The translations under genes and the position numbers were made by a program. A stretch of 64,000 nucleotides of DNA from an uncultured Selenomonadales bacterium (GTDB taxonomy: Bacteria; Bacillota; Negativicutes; DSM-1736; Dendrosporobacteraceae), in NCBI GenBank assembly GCA_946407015.1, contig CAMJML010000013.1, positions 1-64,000 of the forward strand, in the 5' to 3' direction. The notes below the pieces were generated by a model that was not told the DNA's origin, searched no databases, and saw only the letters and a list, made by a program, of their open reading frames with translations. Shown one piece after another: positions 26,677 to 35,997 of this stretch (position 1 is the stretch's first letter; the number at the start of each line of letters is the position of its first letter).

Positions 26677-28239
26677 ATGGTGAAAATAATTACTGCGGCT
26701 GAAGCGGCAAGCCTGATTGGCAATCATGCCACAGTTGCGATAAGCGGCTTCGTGGGGTGCGCTAATCCTGAAGCTCTGAGCACAGCGCTGGAAGACCGGT
26801 TTGTCAAGGAGGGGTTACCGCGTGATTTAACGCTTGTCTATTGTGCCGGGCAAGGGGATGGCAAGGATTGCGGAATCAATCATTTCGCTCATGAAAACAT
26901 GATAAAACGGGTTATTGGCGGGCACTGGAATATGGCTCCCAAGCTTAGTAAGCTGGCCATGGAAGAAAAAATTGAGGCCTATAATCTTCCCCAGGGTACG
27001 CTTACCCATTTGTTTCGCAATATTGCAGGCAAAAAACCGGGAGTGGTTACTAAAGTTGGTCTTCATACTTTTGTCGACCCGCGCGTCGAAGGTGGCAAAC
27101 TGAATAAAAGAAGCATGGAAGACGTTGTAGAGGTTATTCAATTGGGTGGTGAGGAATGGCTCTGGTATAAGCCGTTTTCGGTGGATGTTGCTTTGATTCG
27201 TGCTACTTTTGCCGATGAAAGAGGGAATTTATCGATTGACCGTGAAGCGGTATCACTGGAAATCCTATCGCTGGCGCAAGCGGCTAAAAGTTCAGGCGGC
27301 ATAGTGATTGCCCAGGTGGAAAGTGTTGTTAAATGCGGCAGCCTTAATCCGAAAAACGTCAAAGTACCAGGGATTAGTGTGGACTATGTTGTCATTACTG
27401 AGCCTAATAAACATATGCAGACCTTTGCGGAGCACTACAATCCGTCTTATTCGGGTGAAGTCAGCGTATCGCTGACCTCGATACAAACCATGCTCCTGGA
27501 TGCGCGCAAGGTCATTGCCCGCCGGGCAGCGCTGGAACTTATCCCTGATGCCAGAGTCAACCTCGGTATTGGGATACCGGAAGGAGTGGCCATGGTTGCC
27601 TGTGAAGAAGGCATTGGGGATTGTATCACTCTTACCGTGGAAGCCGGTCCGGTTGGCGGCATTCCCTGCAGCGGATTAAACTTTGGCGCAGCCTGCAATC
27701 CGGAAGCTATTCTTGACCAGCCGTATCAATTTGATTTTTATGACGGCGGTGCACTGGACTTAGCCTATCTTGGCTTGGCTGAAGCCGACCAGTACGGCAA
27801 TATCAATGTGAGTAAGTTTAACGGCCGGATTGCTGGCTGCGGCGGATTTATCAATATTTCTCAAAATGCTAAAAAAGTTGTCTTTTGTGGAACCTTTACC
27901 GCCCGGGGGCTGAAGGTTCAGGTGGGCAACGGGCAGTTGAACATTATAAAGGAAGGCACCGATAAAAAATTTTTACAAGCAGTCGAGCAGATTACGTTTA
28001 GTGGACGATATGCACAGGAAACCGGTCAGTCCGTTTTATATATCACTGAACGAGCCGTGTTTTCATTGACTGCGGATGGAATGGTACTGACCGAAATTGC
28101 TCCAGGCATTGATTTGCAAAAAGATGTTTTAGCCTTCATGGATTTTGAACCGCTAGTTGCCAAGGACCTTAGGCTAATGCCTGAAGAAATTTTCCGGGAA
28201 GAGAAGATGGGTTTAGCCGATAGGATTCGTCAGTTCTAA
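26677..28239 (+). CDS. Acyl-CoA:carboxylate CoA-transferase, propionate CoA-transferase (Pct/YdiF) type
   Basis: A 520-residue class I CoA-transferase with both half-domains fused in one chain. The N-terminal half has [13 protein letters not shown], and the C-terminal half carries LGIGIPEGV and the catalytic Glu in [11 protein letters not shown] (near residue 322), matching propionate CoA-transferase. It swaps CoA between acetyl-, propionyl-, 3-hydroxypropionyl- or acryloyl-CoA and free acids. As the first gene of an operon with crotonase, ADH, MmsA, acyl-CoA dehydrogenase and EtfBA, it would activate 3-hydroxypropionate or acrylate. ATG 26677 follows TTTGGAGTGAG. Confidence 0.88.
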   Translation: MVKIITAAEAASLIGNHATVAISGFVGCANPEALSTALEDRFVKEGLPRDLTLVYCAGQGDGKDCGINHFAHENMIKRVIGGHWNMAPKLSKLAMEEKIEAYNLPQGTLTHLFRNIAGKKPGVVTKVGLHTFVDPRVEGGKLNKRSMEDVVEVIQLGGEEWLWYKPFSVDVALIRATFADERGNLSIDREAVSLEILSLAQAAKSSGGIVIAQVESVVKCGSLNPKNVKVPGISVDYVVITEPNKHMQTFAEHYNPSYSGEVSVSLTSIQTMLLDARKVIARRAALELIPDARVNLGIGIPEGVAMVACEEGIGDCITLTVEAGPVGGIPCSGLNFGAACNPEAILDQPYQFDFYDGGALDLAYLGLAEADQYGNINVSKFNGRIAGCGGFINISQNAKKVVFCGTFTARGLKVQVGNGQLNIIKEGTDKKFLQAVEQITFSGRYAQETGQSVLYITERAVFSLTADGMVLTEIAPGIDLQKDVLAFMDFEPLVAKDLRLMPEEIFREEKMGLADRIRQF

Positions 28240-28366
28240 ACGGATATACGGATTTTACTGCTATGCGGCTCAAGGAAGGTTAAAAAGAAAAGCTAGACGA
28301 AAGGAGGCAAAACAAGCCGGCCTAGTAGTACTGATAAACTAAGAAAAGCAAGGGAGAAGATTGAGG

Positions 28367-29152
28367 ATGAGCACATATGAAAATTTATTGTTTCGTTCAG
28401 AAGACGGTGTTGGCATTGTTACGATTCATCGTCCCAAAGCTTTGAATGCGTTAAATGCGGCTACCATCCATGAATTGGACAGGATGTTCGATGAATTGGG
28501 CAGCGATGATTCTATCAAAGTCATCATAATTACCGGCAGCGGTGAAAAGTCCTTTGTAGCCGGTGCTGATATTACTGAGATGCAGCATATGTCGGCGGTT
28601 GAGGGCCGTAACTGGGGCAAATTGGCCCAAGCTGTATTCAGTAAAATTGAAAATATTCCCAAGCCGGTCATTGCAGCCGTTAACGGTTATGCTTTGGGCG
28701 GCGGCTGCGAACTAGCGATGGCTTGCGATATTCGAATTGCTTCGGAAAAGGCTAAATTTGGCCAACCCGAAGTATCGCTGGGGATTCCGCCGGGATTTGG
28801 CGGCACGCAGCGTCTGGCGCGCCTGGTTGGGAAAGGCCGTGCAAAAGAACTTTTATTTACGGGGGACATGATTGATGCTGCGGAAGCTTATCGCATCGGT
28901 TTGGTTAATAAAGTGACAGCTCCTGACGAACTGTTCAATACAGCAAAAGCAATGGCCCAAAAGATCATGTCCAGAGCTCCTATTGCCGTTCAAGTATGCA
29001 AAGCAGCCGTCAATGAAGGCTTGGATGTGGATTTAAAATCAGGCATTGCTTATGAGGCTGAAGTTTTTGGCTTATGTTTTGCTACCAGAGATCAAAAGGA
29101 GGGCATGACCGCTTTTGTTGAAAAGCGGGCTCCGATTTTTACGGGTAAATAA
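28367..29152 (+). CDS. Enoyl-CoA hydratase/3-hydroxyacyl-CoA dehydratase (crotonase family)
   Basis: A 261-residue crotonase. The oxyanion-hole segment FVAGADITEM and GYALGGGCELAMACD (first catalytic Glu) are present, and the second Glu is in PEVSLGIPPGFGGTQR. It reversibly hydrates an enoyl-CoA. Here it would interconvert acryloyl-CoA and 3-hydroxypropionyl-CoA if the pathway reading is right, or crotonyl-CoA in the general case. GGGAG ten bases before ATG 28367 sets the start. An extra AAAGGAGG at 28300-28307 has no start codon behind it. It is the second gene of the CoA-transferase operon. Confidence 0.88.
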   Translation: MSTYENLLFRSEDGVGIVTIHRPKALNALNAATIHELDRMFDELGSDDSIKVIIITGSGEKSFVAGADITEMQHMSAVEGRNWGKLAQAVFSKIENIPKPVIAAVNGYALGGGCELAMACDIRIASEKAKFGQPEVSLGIPPGFGGTQRLARLVGKGRAKELLFTGDMIDAAEAYRIGLVNKVTAPDELFNTAKAMAQKIMSRAPIAVQVCKAAVNEGLDVDLKSGIAYEAEVFGLCFATRDQKEGMTAFVEKRAPIFTGK

Positions 29153-29238
29153 AATTCAAAGATGACGGGTCTGTTATGAGAACTTCGACACGTGAGAAGC
29201 TCATTTGGCAATAAGATAAAAGAAAGGTGGTAAATACT

Positions 29239-30393
29239 GTGGCCAATCTTTTCTTGGTACCGAAAAAAATAGTAACCGGGAAGGATGCGTTGGAAAGTGC
29301 AGGGCCGTATCTGAAGGAACTCGGCGATAAAGCATTGATTGTGACCGACCGGGTGATGGTCAGTACTGGCAATGTGGAAAAACTAACAACCCTATTGACG
29401 GACAACAACATTCGTTACGTCGTGTTTGACGGGATTCATACGGAACCTACCACCGAAATGGTCTCGCAGGGAATTGAAGTTTACCAGGAGACAAACTGCA
29501 ATTTTTTAATTGGCATTGGCGGCGGCAGTCCGATTGATGCGATGAAAGCCATTGGTGCAATGATCACGAATACCGGAAAATTAACTGATTATATGGGAAA
29601 AGAATTAAAAAATCCCCCGCCTCCCCTTGTGGCCATACCGACAACGGCTGGTACAGGATCTGAGGCAACGCAGTTTACGATTATCTCCGATATCGAGAAT
29701 CATGTGAAGATGCTGTTAAAAGGAGCGGTTTTACTGCCTTCACTGGCCGTTGTCGATCCGGTGCTGACCGTCACCGCTCCGCCTAAAGTCACCGCTGCAA
29801 CCGGGCTTGATGCGTTAACGCATGCCGTTGAGGCCTATACTTCCAGAAAAGCACAAGCTTTGTCCGACATCTTTGCTGTTTCAGCCTGCAAACGGATCTT
29901 TGCTCATTTAAAAACCGCTTATCAAAACGGACAGGATTTAGAGGCGCGCAATCAGATGGTGCTGGCAGCGCTTGAGGCAGGAATTGCTTTTAATAACTCG
30001 TCAGTGACGATTGTTCATGGAATGAGCAGACCAATCGGGGCCTTATTTCATGTGCCCCACGGCATATCGAATGCGATGCTTCTGGAGGAATGCCTGCGTT
30101 TTGCCGCAGCCGGTGCACCGGAAAGGTTCGCTGAATTGGCACAGGCAACGGGAATTGCCGGAGAGCCGTTGCCGTATGAGGCTGCAGCAGGAAAACTGAT
30201 TGACGAAATCGGCCGTTTATGCCGTGATTTGGAGGTTCCTTCTTTGGAGGCTTACGGTGTAGACCGGACCGCATTTGGCAGTAATCTTGACAAAATGGCC
30301 GGCGATGCTTTAATAAGCGGTAGTCCGAATCATACGATCAGGCAGCCAAGCAAGGAAGATATCATCACCATCTATAAAAAACTTTGGAAATAA
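29239..30393 (+). CDS. Iron-containing alcohol dehydrogenase
   Basis: A 384-residue group III alcohol dehydrogenase. The NAD-binding motif [15 protein letters not shown], the [10 protein letters not shown] segment and four metal ligands (Asp and His in [12 protein letters not shown], His in IVHGMS, His in FHVPHG) are intact. Members oxidise or reduce short alcohols, including 1,3-propanediol, 4-hydroxybutyrate and butanol. Next to MmsA it is best read as oxidising 3-hydroxypropionate to malonate semialdehyde; specificity is inference. GTG 29239 is preferred to GTG 29227 because AGAAAGGTGG at 29221-29230 then sits at normal distance. Confidence 0.87.
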   Translation: MANLFLVPKKIVTGKDALESAGPYLKELGDKALIVTDRVMVSTGNVEKLTTLLTDNNIRYVVFDGIHTEPTTEMVSQGIEVYQETNCNFLIGIGGGSPIDAMKAIGAMITNTGKLTDYMGKELKNPPPPLVAIPTTAGTGSEATQFTIISDIENHVKMLLKGAVLLPSLAVVDPVLTVTAPPKVTAATGLDALTHAVEAYTSRKAQALSDIFAVSACKRIFAHLKTAYQNGQDLEARNQMVLAALEAGIAFNNSSVTIVHGMSRPIGALFHVPHGISNAMLLEECLRFAAAGAPERFAELAQATGIAGEPLPYEAAAGKLIDEIGRLCRDLEVPSLEAYGVDRTAFGSNLDKMAGDALISGSPNHTIRQPSKEDIITIYKKLWK

Positions 30394-30412
30394 TGATTTG
30401 GGAGGAATGGTT

Positions 30413-31873
30413 ATGAGCGAGAAAAACTTGAACGTATTGAAGAATTTTATCGGGGGACAGTTGGTGGCCTCAACTTCCGACAAGAGCGAAATTGTTCCGA
30501 ATCCGGCAACAGGAAAATCCCTGGCCATGGTTCCTTTATCCAATCGCCAGGATCTTGATCAGGCCGTTGCGGTAGCTAAAGAAGCTTTTCAAACCTGGAA
30601 GAAGCTGGCTGTACCGCGCCGTGCCCGGATTTTGTTCCGTTATCAGCAAATTTTGGTTGAACACTGGGACGAACTGGCACGCTTGATTACTCTGGAAAAC
30701 GGCAAAAGTTATGACGAAGCCTATGGAGAAGTGCAGCGGGGGATTGAATGCGTGGAATTTGCCTGCGGTGTGCCCACGTTAATGGCCGGAACACAGCTTC
30801 CTGATATTGCCACTCAGGTTGAATCAGGCATGTACCGGTATGCGATTGGCGTTGTCGGAGGAATAACCCCGTTTAATTTTCCGATGATGTGCCCCTGCTG
30901 GATGTTTCCGCTAGCCATAGCCTGCGGCAATACCTTTATCTTAAAGCCGTCGGAACGGACTCCGGCCCTGGCCAACCGGCTGGCTGAACTGGCAAAAGAT
31001 GCCGGTATACCGGATGGCGTCTTCAATGTGGTGCATGGTGCGCATGATGTGGTCAACGGTTTACTCGAGCATCCTGATGTTAAAGCAATTTCCTTTGTCG
31101 GTTCACAGCCTGTAGCCGAATACATTTATAAGCATGCAGCCGCCAACGGCAAGCGTGTACAGGCGTTGGCCGGCGCTAAAAACCATACCATTGTGATGCC
31201 CGATGCCGATCTTGACTTTACCGTGTCCAATATCATGAATGCAGCCTTCGGCTCAGCCGGAGAACGCTGCATGGCCTGCGCAGTCGTTGTCGCTGTTGGC
31301 GGAATTGCCGATGAACTGATACGGAAGCTCCATGATGCAGCCAGTAACTTAAAAATCGGTAACGGCTTGGAAAAAGGTGTGTTTCTCGGACCGGTAATCC
31401 GGCAGTCGCATAAAGACCGGACGCTGGAATACATTGAAAGCGGTGTTAAAGAGGGTGCAGCACTTGTCCGTGACGGCCGTCTTGATGCCTGCGTAAACCA
31501 AGAAGGCTATTTCCTGGGTCCCACTATTTTTGACCATGTGACGACAGATATGCGGATCTGGAAAGAAGAAATTTTTGCGCCGGTGTTATCCGTCGTGCGG
31601 GTCAATGATTTGGAGGATGCGATTGCGCTTACCAACCAGTCCGAATTTGCCAACGGAGCTTGCCTGTTTACCAGCAATACCAGCGCAGTGCGCCAGTTCC
31701 GTGAGGAAATTGACGCCGGAATGCTGGGGGTTAATCTGGCTGTTCCCGCACCGATGGCTTTCTTCCCGTTTTCCGGATATAAAAAATCTTTCTATGGCGA
31801 TCTGCATTGCAATGGGCGTGACGGTGTTGAATTTTATACCCGTAAAAAGATGTTGACAGCTTTATATAAATAA
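30413..31873 (+). CDS. mmsA: CoA-acylating malonate/methylmalonate-semialdehyde dehydrogenase (MmsA type), copy 2
   Basis: A 486-residue paralogue of the gene at 20896, with long identical blocks around [34 protein letters not shown] and the C-terminal [13 protein letters not shown]. The CoA-acylating family converts malonate semialdehyde to acetyl-CoA and CO2, making NADH. Placed after an alcohol dehydrogenase and in a cluster with CoA-transferase and crotonase, it would complete the oxidative branch from 3-hydroxypropionate, as DddA/DddC do in acrylate and DMSP degraders. ATG 30413 follows GGAGG by seven bases. GC content appears higher than in copy 1. Confidence 0.86.
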   Translation: MSEKNLNVLKNFIGGQLVASTSDKSEIVPNPATGKSLAMVPLSNRQDLDQAVAVAKEAFQTWKKLAVPRRARILFRYQQILVEHWDELARLITLENGKSYDEAYGEVQRGIECVEFACGVPTLMAGTQLPDIATQVESGMYRYAIGVVGGITPFNFPMMCPCWMFPLAIACGNTFILKPSERTPALANRLAELAKDAGIPDGVFNVVHGAHDVVNGLLEHPDVKAISFVGSQPVAEYIYKHAAANGKRVQALAGAKNHTIVMPDADLDFTVSNIMNAAFGSAGERCMACAVVVAVGGIADELIRKLHDAASNLKIGNGLEKGVFLGPVIRQSHKDRTLEYIESGVKEGAALVRDGRLDACVNQEGYFLGPTIFDHVTTDMRIWKEEIFAPVLSVVRVNDLEDAIALTNQSEFANGACLFTSNTSAVRQFREEIDAGMLGVNLAVPAPMAFFPFSGYKKSFYGDLHCNGRDGVEFYTRKKMLTALYK

Positions 31874-31931
31874 CAATTCGGATAAACCGTAAATCATATG
31901 CCTTTATTGTACGAGAGCTTGACAAATGACT

Positions 31932-31982
31932 GCAGCCATATATTTTGCGTGCAATATTTCAATCGCCGGAATATATGGCTGC
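31932..31982 (+). promoter_or_regulatory. Hairpin/inverted repeat enclosing a third TTTGCGTGCAAT box
   Basis: GCAGCCATATAT (31932-31943) pairs perfectly with ATATATGGCTGC (31971-31982). The loop holds TTTTGCGTGCAATATTT (31943-31959), similar to the boxes upstream of the CoA-transferase gene. It lies 70 bases before the acyl-CoA dehydrogenase start and probably marks an internal, regulated promoter or attenuator that splits the operon. Confidence 0.5.
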
Positions 31983-32052
31983 GGGTGACTAAGCCCGTAG
32001 TAAAGTGGTGCCGTATATTACTGATTTAGGATCGAAAACAGGAGGGGTAACA

Positions 32053-33192
32053 ATGAATTTTGTATTGACACCGGAGCAGGAAGACATCCGGAAAATGGTC
32101 AGGGAATATGCCGAGAAGTCTTTGGCTCCCACCGCAGCCGAACGGGATGAAAAAGAACTGTTTGTAAGAGAAATCTTTGATGAAATGGGAGAACTGGGGA
32201 TACTAGGCTTGCCCTATCCTGAAGAGTACGGGGGATCAGGCAGCGATTTTCTCAGCTATGCCATGGCGGTTGAAGAAATTTCCCGGGCATGCGCGTCGAC
32301 CGGGATCGGCTTATCTGTTCATGTATCGCTTTGCAGTTGGCCGATTTTTAAGTATGGGACTGAAGAGCAAAAACAAAAGTACCTGCGGCCGCTTGCAGAA
32401 GGAACTAAACTGGGCGCATTCGGCCTGACCGAGCCTAATGCCGGGACTGACGCTGCTGCGGGTTCAACCGTAGCGGTGAAAGACGGTGACAGTTACATCC
32501 TGAATGGAACGAAGGTTTTCAATACCAATGGCGGTGAAGCTGAAATCGAGGTGATATTCGCTGCCACCGACAAGGCGGCGGGCATGAAAGGAATCAGTGC
32601 ATTTATTGTAGAAAAGGGAACTCCAGGCTTTAGTTTTGGCAAAAAAGAAGTGAAGATGGGCATTCGGGCATCGGTGCAGCGCGAACTGATATTTGAAAAT
32701 TGTCGTGTTCCGGCAGCAAACCTGCTTGGCAAAGAAGGGGCAGGCTTTAAGATTGCCATGTCTACGTTAGATGGAGGACGCATTGGGGTTGCTGCTCAAG
32801 CGCTGGGAATTGCGCAGAGTGCACTTGAGCATTCGATTCAATATTCCAAAGAACGGGTGCAATTCGGCAAACCCATTGCCAATAATCAGGCGATTGCTTT
32901 TATGATCGCCGATATGGCAACCCAAGTAGAGGCAGCCCGTCTGCTGGTTTACCGGGCCGCTTATCATAAATCTCATGGCCTGCCTTACTCCAAAGAAGCT
33001 GCGATGGCAAAAAAATTTGCATCCGATGCTGCTATGGCGGCAACCACCAATGCGGTGCAAATATTCGGCGGTTATGGCTTCAGCCGCGAATATCCGGTAG
33101 AGCGCCTGATGAGGGATGCAAAAATCACGCAGATTTATGAAGGAACGAATCAAGTACAGCAAATGATTATTTCCGGTTCGGTTCTGCGTTAA
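32053..33192 (+). CDS. Acyl-CoA dehydrogenase (acryloyl/butyryl-CoA reductase type)
   Basis: A 379-residue flavoprotein of the short-chain acyl-CoA dehydrogenase family. FAD and substrate motifs are visible ([14 protein letters not shown], the [16 protein letters not shown] segment), with the catalytic Glu in IYEGTNQ near residue 365. Followed at once by etfB and etfA, it matches anaerobic acyl-CoA dehydrogenase/Etf complexes that reduce enoyl-CoA, such as acryloyl-CoA reductase and butyryl-CoA dehydrogenase. Here acryloyl-CoA to propionyl-CoA would be the reductive branch. ATG 32053 has GGAGGGG nearby; earlier starts lie in the hairpin leader. Confidence 0.87.
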   Translation: MNFVLTPEQEDIRKMVREYAEKSLAPTAAERDEKELFVREIFDEMGELGILGLPYPEEYGGSGSDFLSYAMAVEEISRACASTGIGLSVHVSLCSWPIFKYGTEEQKQKYLRPLAEGTKLGAFGLTEPNAGTDAAAGSTVAVKDGDSYILNGTKVFNTNGGEAEIEVIFAATDKAAGMKGISAFIVEKGTPGFSFGKKEVKMGIRASVQRELIFENCRVPAANLLGKEGAGFKIAMSTLDGGRIGVAAQALGIAQSALEHSIQYSKERVQFGKPIANNQAIAFMIADMATQVEAARLLVYRAAYHKSHGLPYSKEAAMAKKFASDAAMAATTNAVQIFGGYGFSREYPVERLMRDAKITQIYEGTNQVQQMIISGSVLR

Positions 33193-33220
33193 CGGTTATG
33201 CAGCATAAGGGGGAGTGGAA

Positions 33221-34006
33221 ATGGAAATTATCGTTTGTGTCAAACAAGTTCCGGATACGACAGAAATAAAAATTGATCCGGTGACCAATGCCCTGATTCG
33301 TCAGGGTGTGCCCAGCATCGTCAATCCGTTTGATAAAAATGCACTGGAGGCGGCCTTGCGGCTTCGGGAAAAGCATGGCGGCAAGATTACGGTTGTCTCC
33401 ATGGGACCGCCACAGGCCAAGGAAGCATTGAAAGAGTGCCTGGCTATGGGAGCCGACCATGCTGTTTTGGTCAGTGACCGGGCCTTTAGCGGTTCTGATA
33501 CCCTCGCGACCAGCTATACACTGGCGGCTGCCATGCGCAAAGTCGGTCATTGTGATATGATTCTCTGCGGCAAGCAGGCCATTGATGGCGATACGGCGCA
33601 GGTAGGGCCGGAGATAGCCGAACATTTGGGGATTGCTCAAGTCACTTATGTTTCTAAGATTGAAATTTCAGACAATACGGTCAGGGTAGAACGTGAAAAT
33701 GAAGATGGCTATGCCATTCTGGAAGTGGAACTGCCTGTCTTACTGTCTGTGGTAAAATCAATCAATGAACCGCGGCTGCCAACTATAAAAGGAACCTTAA
33801 AGGCCAACCGGACGGAAATTCCTGTATGGACGGCTGCAGACTTGGATGTAGATACGGAAAAACTTGGCTTCAAGGGCTCCCCGACCCAGGTTCGCAAAAC
33901 CTTTACCCCGCCCCAGCGGGCTCATAGTACGGTCATTCAGAAGGATACGGCGCGGGAAGCAGTCGCTGAACTCATCCAAAAATTGTCGGATGCGAAAATT
34001 GTATGA
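33221..34006 (+). CDS. etfB: Electron transfer flavoprotein beta subunit
   Basis: A 261-residue EtfB, opening IIVCVKQVPDT and containing the family motif CGKQAIDGDTAQVGPEIAEHLG and the conserved VKSINEPRLPT segment. Together with EtfA it passes electrons from NADH or ferredoxin-linked donors to the acyl-CoA dehydrogenase next door. An NADH-binding, possibly bifurcating, form is likely in this fermentative context, but cannot be proven by eye. GGGGGAG six bases before ATG 33221. It is followed by etfA after ten bases. Confidence 0.92.
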   Translation: MEIIVCVKQVPDTTEIKIDPVTNALIRQGVPSIVNPFDKNALEAALRLREKHGGKITVVSMGPPQAKEALKECLAMGADHAVLVSDRAFSGSDTLATSYTLAAAMRKVGHCDMILCGKQAIDGDTAQVGPEIAEHLGIAQVTYVSKIEISDNTVRVERENEDGYAILEVELPVLLSVVKSINEPRLPTIKGTLKANRTEIPVWTAADLDVDTEKLGFKGSPTQVRKTFTPPQRAHSTVIQKDTAREAVAELIQKLSDAKIV

Positions 34007-34016
34007 GGAGGCCGAT

Positions 34017-35045
34017 ATGATGACAGCGGCTATAGACAAAAATCAGTACCAGGATGTCTGGGTATATGTTGAAGCAGGAGCCGAAGGCCCGAACAATGTC
34101 GGCCTTGAACTTTTAAGCGAAGGCCGCAAGCTGGCGAATGCCATGGGCCAAAAGCTGGCGGGTGTCCTGATTGGTCAAAATATTTCCCATTTGTCAAAAG
34201 AGGTATTTGCCGCCGGTGCCGATCAAGTTTATCTTGTGGAAGCGCCGGAACTGGCACATTATAGTACGGATGGCTATACGGCAGTTTTTACCGATTTAAT
34301 CCGTCGATATACACCTGCGGTCATTTTAATCGGCGCAACGCATGATGGACGTGACCTTGCCCCCCGGATTGCCTGCCGGGTAGGAACCGGGTTAACTGCA
34401 GACTGCACCGGACTGGGCATTGATGAACAAACGGGATTAGTGGCCTGGACCCGGCCGGCCTTTGGCGGTAATCTCATGGCAACGATCGTATGCCGTGACC
34501 ATAGACCGCAAATGGGTACAGTACGCCCATCCGTATTCAAACGTCCTGTGCCTGATTATTCGCGCACCGGTGAAATTATCCGCGTTGACAGCACGGTAAA
34601 AGCCGGAGAGATCAGAACCAGGCTGATTGATGTAATCAAGGTCTGCACGGCTACTTGCAATCTTGAAGAAGCGGATATTATTGTTTCAGGTGGCCGTGGC
34701 TTATGCAAGCCTGAGAACTTTGCACTGATAGAAGAATTGGCCGATGTCCTTGGCGGAGCGGTAGGTGCTTCACGGGCTGCTGTGGATGCCGGCTGGAAGC
34801 CTGCTATGCACCAGATCGGGCAGACTGGAAAAACGGTCGGTCCCAAGATCTATTTCGCCTGCGGTATTTCCGGCGCTATTCAGCACTTGGCGGGTATCGC
34901 TTCATCGGATATCATTATCGCAATTAATAAAGATGCCGATGCTCCCATTTTTAAACGGGCCGATTATGGTATTGTTGGTGATGTCTTAGAGATTCTGCCG
35001 TTGTTGACAGCCGAATTCAGGAAGATAAGGTCCAAGGTTTGTTAG
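34017..35045 (+). CDS. etfA: Electron transfer flavoprotein alpha subunit
   Basis: A 342-residue EtfA with the C-terminal FAD-binding domain intact (GASRAAVDAGW, QIGQTGKTVGPKIYFACGISGAIQH, INKDADAPIFKRADYGIVGD). The start is ATG 34017 or 34020; AGGAGG at 34006-34011 is close to both, and spacing slightly favours 34020. An in-frame ATG at 33864 inside etfB is rejected because it would add 51 residues unlike any EtfA. It is the last gene of the operon, ended by a long bidirectional terminator. Confidence 0.92.
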   Translation: MMTAAIDKNQYQDVWVYVEAGAEGPNNVGLELLSEGRKLANAMGQKLAGVLIGQNISHLSKEVFAAGADQVYLVEAPELAHYSTDGYTAVFTDLIRRYTPAVILIGATHDGRDLAPRIACRVGTGLTADCTGLGIDEQTGLVAWTRPAFGGNLMATIVCRDHRPQMGTVRPSVFKRPVPDYSRTGEIIRVDSTVKAGEIRTRLIDVIKVCTATCNLEEADIIVSGGRGLCKPENFALIEELADVLGGAVGASRAAVDAGWKPAMHQIGQTGKTVGPKIYFACGISGAIQHLAGIASSDIIIAINKDADAPIFKRADYGIVGDVLEILPLLTAEFRKIRSKVC

Positions 35046-35133
35046 CAAGAATCTTTCATCAGGAAATGATTTATTTAGCACTGCTTAGTCTGAGCTTTTA
35101 TCGGCAGTCGTTTATGGCGCAATGCTTTATTTC

Positions 35134-35189
35134 AATATAAAAAGGCATCAAAACTTTGCTTGAGCAAGGTTTTGATGCCTTTTTATATT
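35134..35189. terminator. Long bidirectional terminator between etfA and marR
   Basis: A 21-base stem (35134-35154 with 35169-35189) carries a second small stem TTGCT/AGCAA at its top. A-run and T-run flank both sides, so it can end etfA on the plus strand and transcripts coming from marR on the minus strand. Confidence 0.85.
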
Positions 35190-35316
35190 GGAATTGCTAT
35201 GGTTTTGTCATGCGGCCAGCATGTATGTCTGATAGGTTTTCCTACACGTACAGTTGCCCGGAAGGGCGCTTATCACAAGCCGCTATTTCCTGGTTGCCTG
35301 ACTGGATTTGGATGCT

Positions 35317-35742
35317 TCAGAAATTCGTAAAGATACGTTTTAAGACACTGCGTAATGTTATAACTTCACTTTCACTGCAGTTTTCAAGCATTTTGTTTTC
35401 TACTTGACGCATCACTTGCATGATTTTTGATTCAACCTCTCTGGCCTTATCGGTCAGACAAATTTGATAGGACCGGCGATCATGAGGAACATCCACCCGT
35501 TTGACAAAGTTAACCCGTTCCAACCGGTCAATCAACCCGGTCAGTGTTGAATTATCCAGGAAGACATTTTTGCTGAGCTCTGATATGGAAATATTGTCTT
35601 TTTTATAGAGCGCATACAGAACCACCAGCTGTCCTGGTGATATTTCAAGCTGGGCTTCTTCCAAGGCTTTTTTTGTATATAAGAAATGCTTTTGCTCCGC
35701 TTTGGCCAGTAGAATACACAGACTATCAAAAATTTCCAACAA
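35317..35742 (-). CDS. MarR-family transcriptional regulator
   Basis: A 141-residue winged-helix repressor: dimerisation helices at both ends, recognition region ISISELSKNVFLDNSTLTGLIDRLE, and the wing VDVPHDRRSYQICLTDKA. MarR proteins usually bind palindromes near their own promoter and release DNA on binding a small (often acidic or CoA-linked) ligand. Its upstream region carries a TTTGCGTATCAA box like those in the CoA-transferase operon, and the gene is convergent with that operon, so it is a good candidate for its control. The start is TTG 35742, with GAGGTGAG upstream. Confidence 0.88.
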   Translation of the reverse strand: MLEIFDSLCILLAKAEQKHFLYTKKALEEAQLEISPGQLVVLYALYKKDNISISELSKNVFLDNSTLTGLIDRLERVNFVKRVDVPHDRRSYQICLTDKAREVESKIMQVMRQVENKMLENCSESEVITLRSVLKRIFTNF

Positions 35743-35766
35743 TGGTTGCTCACCTCAGGGTATATT

Positions 35767-35796
35767 GTTTGCGTATCAATATTATTTATACAAACG
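35767..35796. promoter_or_regulatory. Operator-like box in the marR promoter region
   Basis: GTTTGCGTAT (35767-35776) and ATACAAAC (35788-35795) form an imperfect inverted repeat; TTTGCGTATCAA resembles the boxes at 26376, 26482 and 31944. It lies 25 bases before the marR start codon, where autoregulation would be expected. Confidence 0.45.
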
Positions 35797-35997
35797 TAAT
35801 TGTACACTATTCTTGGATTTTGTTCAATGAAATTACTAAAATACCGCTGGTTTCAGTGAATTTCAAGAAGCGACGGATTGTTTACGAGGGATCAAGCTTA
35901 AGCAGGAGTAAAAAAACTTTAACAAGAATTATACTTATACTGAATTTGGCGAAAAACCAAATTGGATGTCTGAGTTGCTTGCTTAGGAGGACCACCG

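Noticed and set aside
33864-34016. Possible upstream start of etfA inside etfB
   Set aside because: It would add about 51 residues unlike EtfA; AGGAGG just before 34017/34020 marks the real start.
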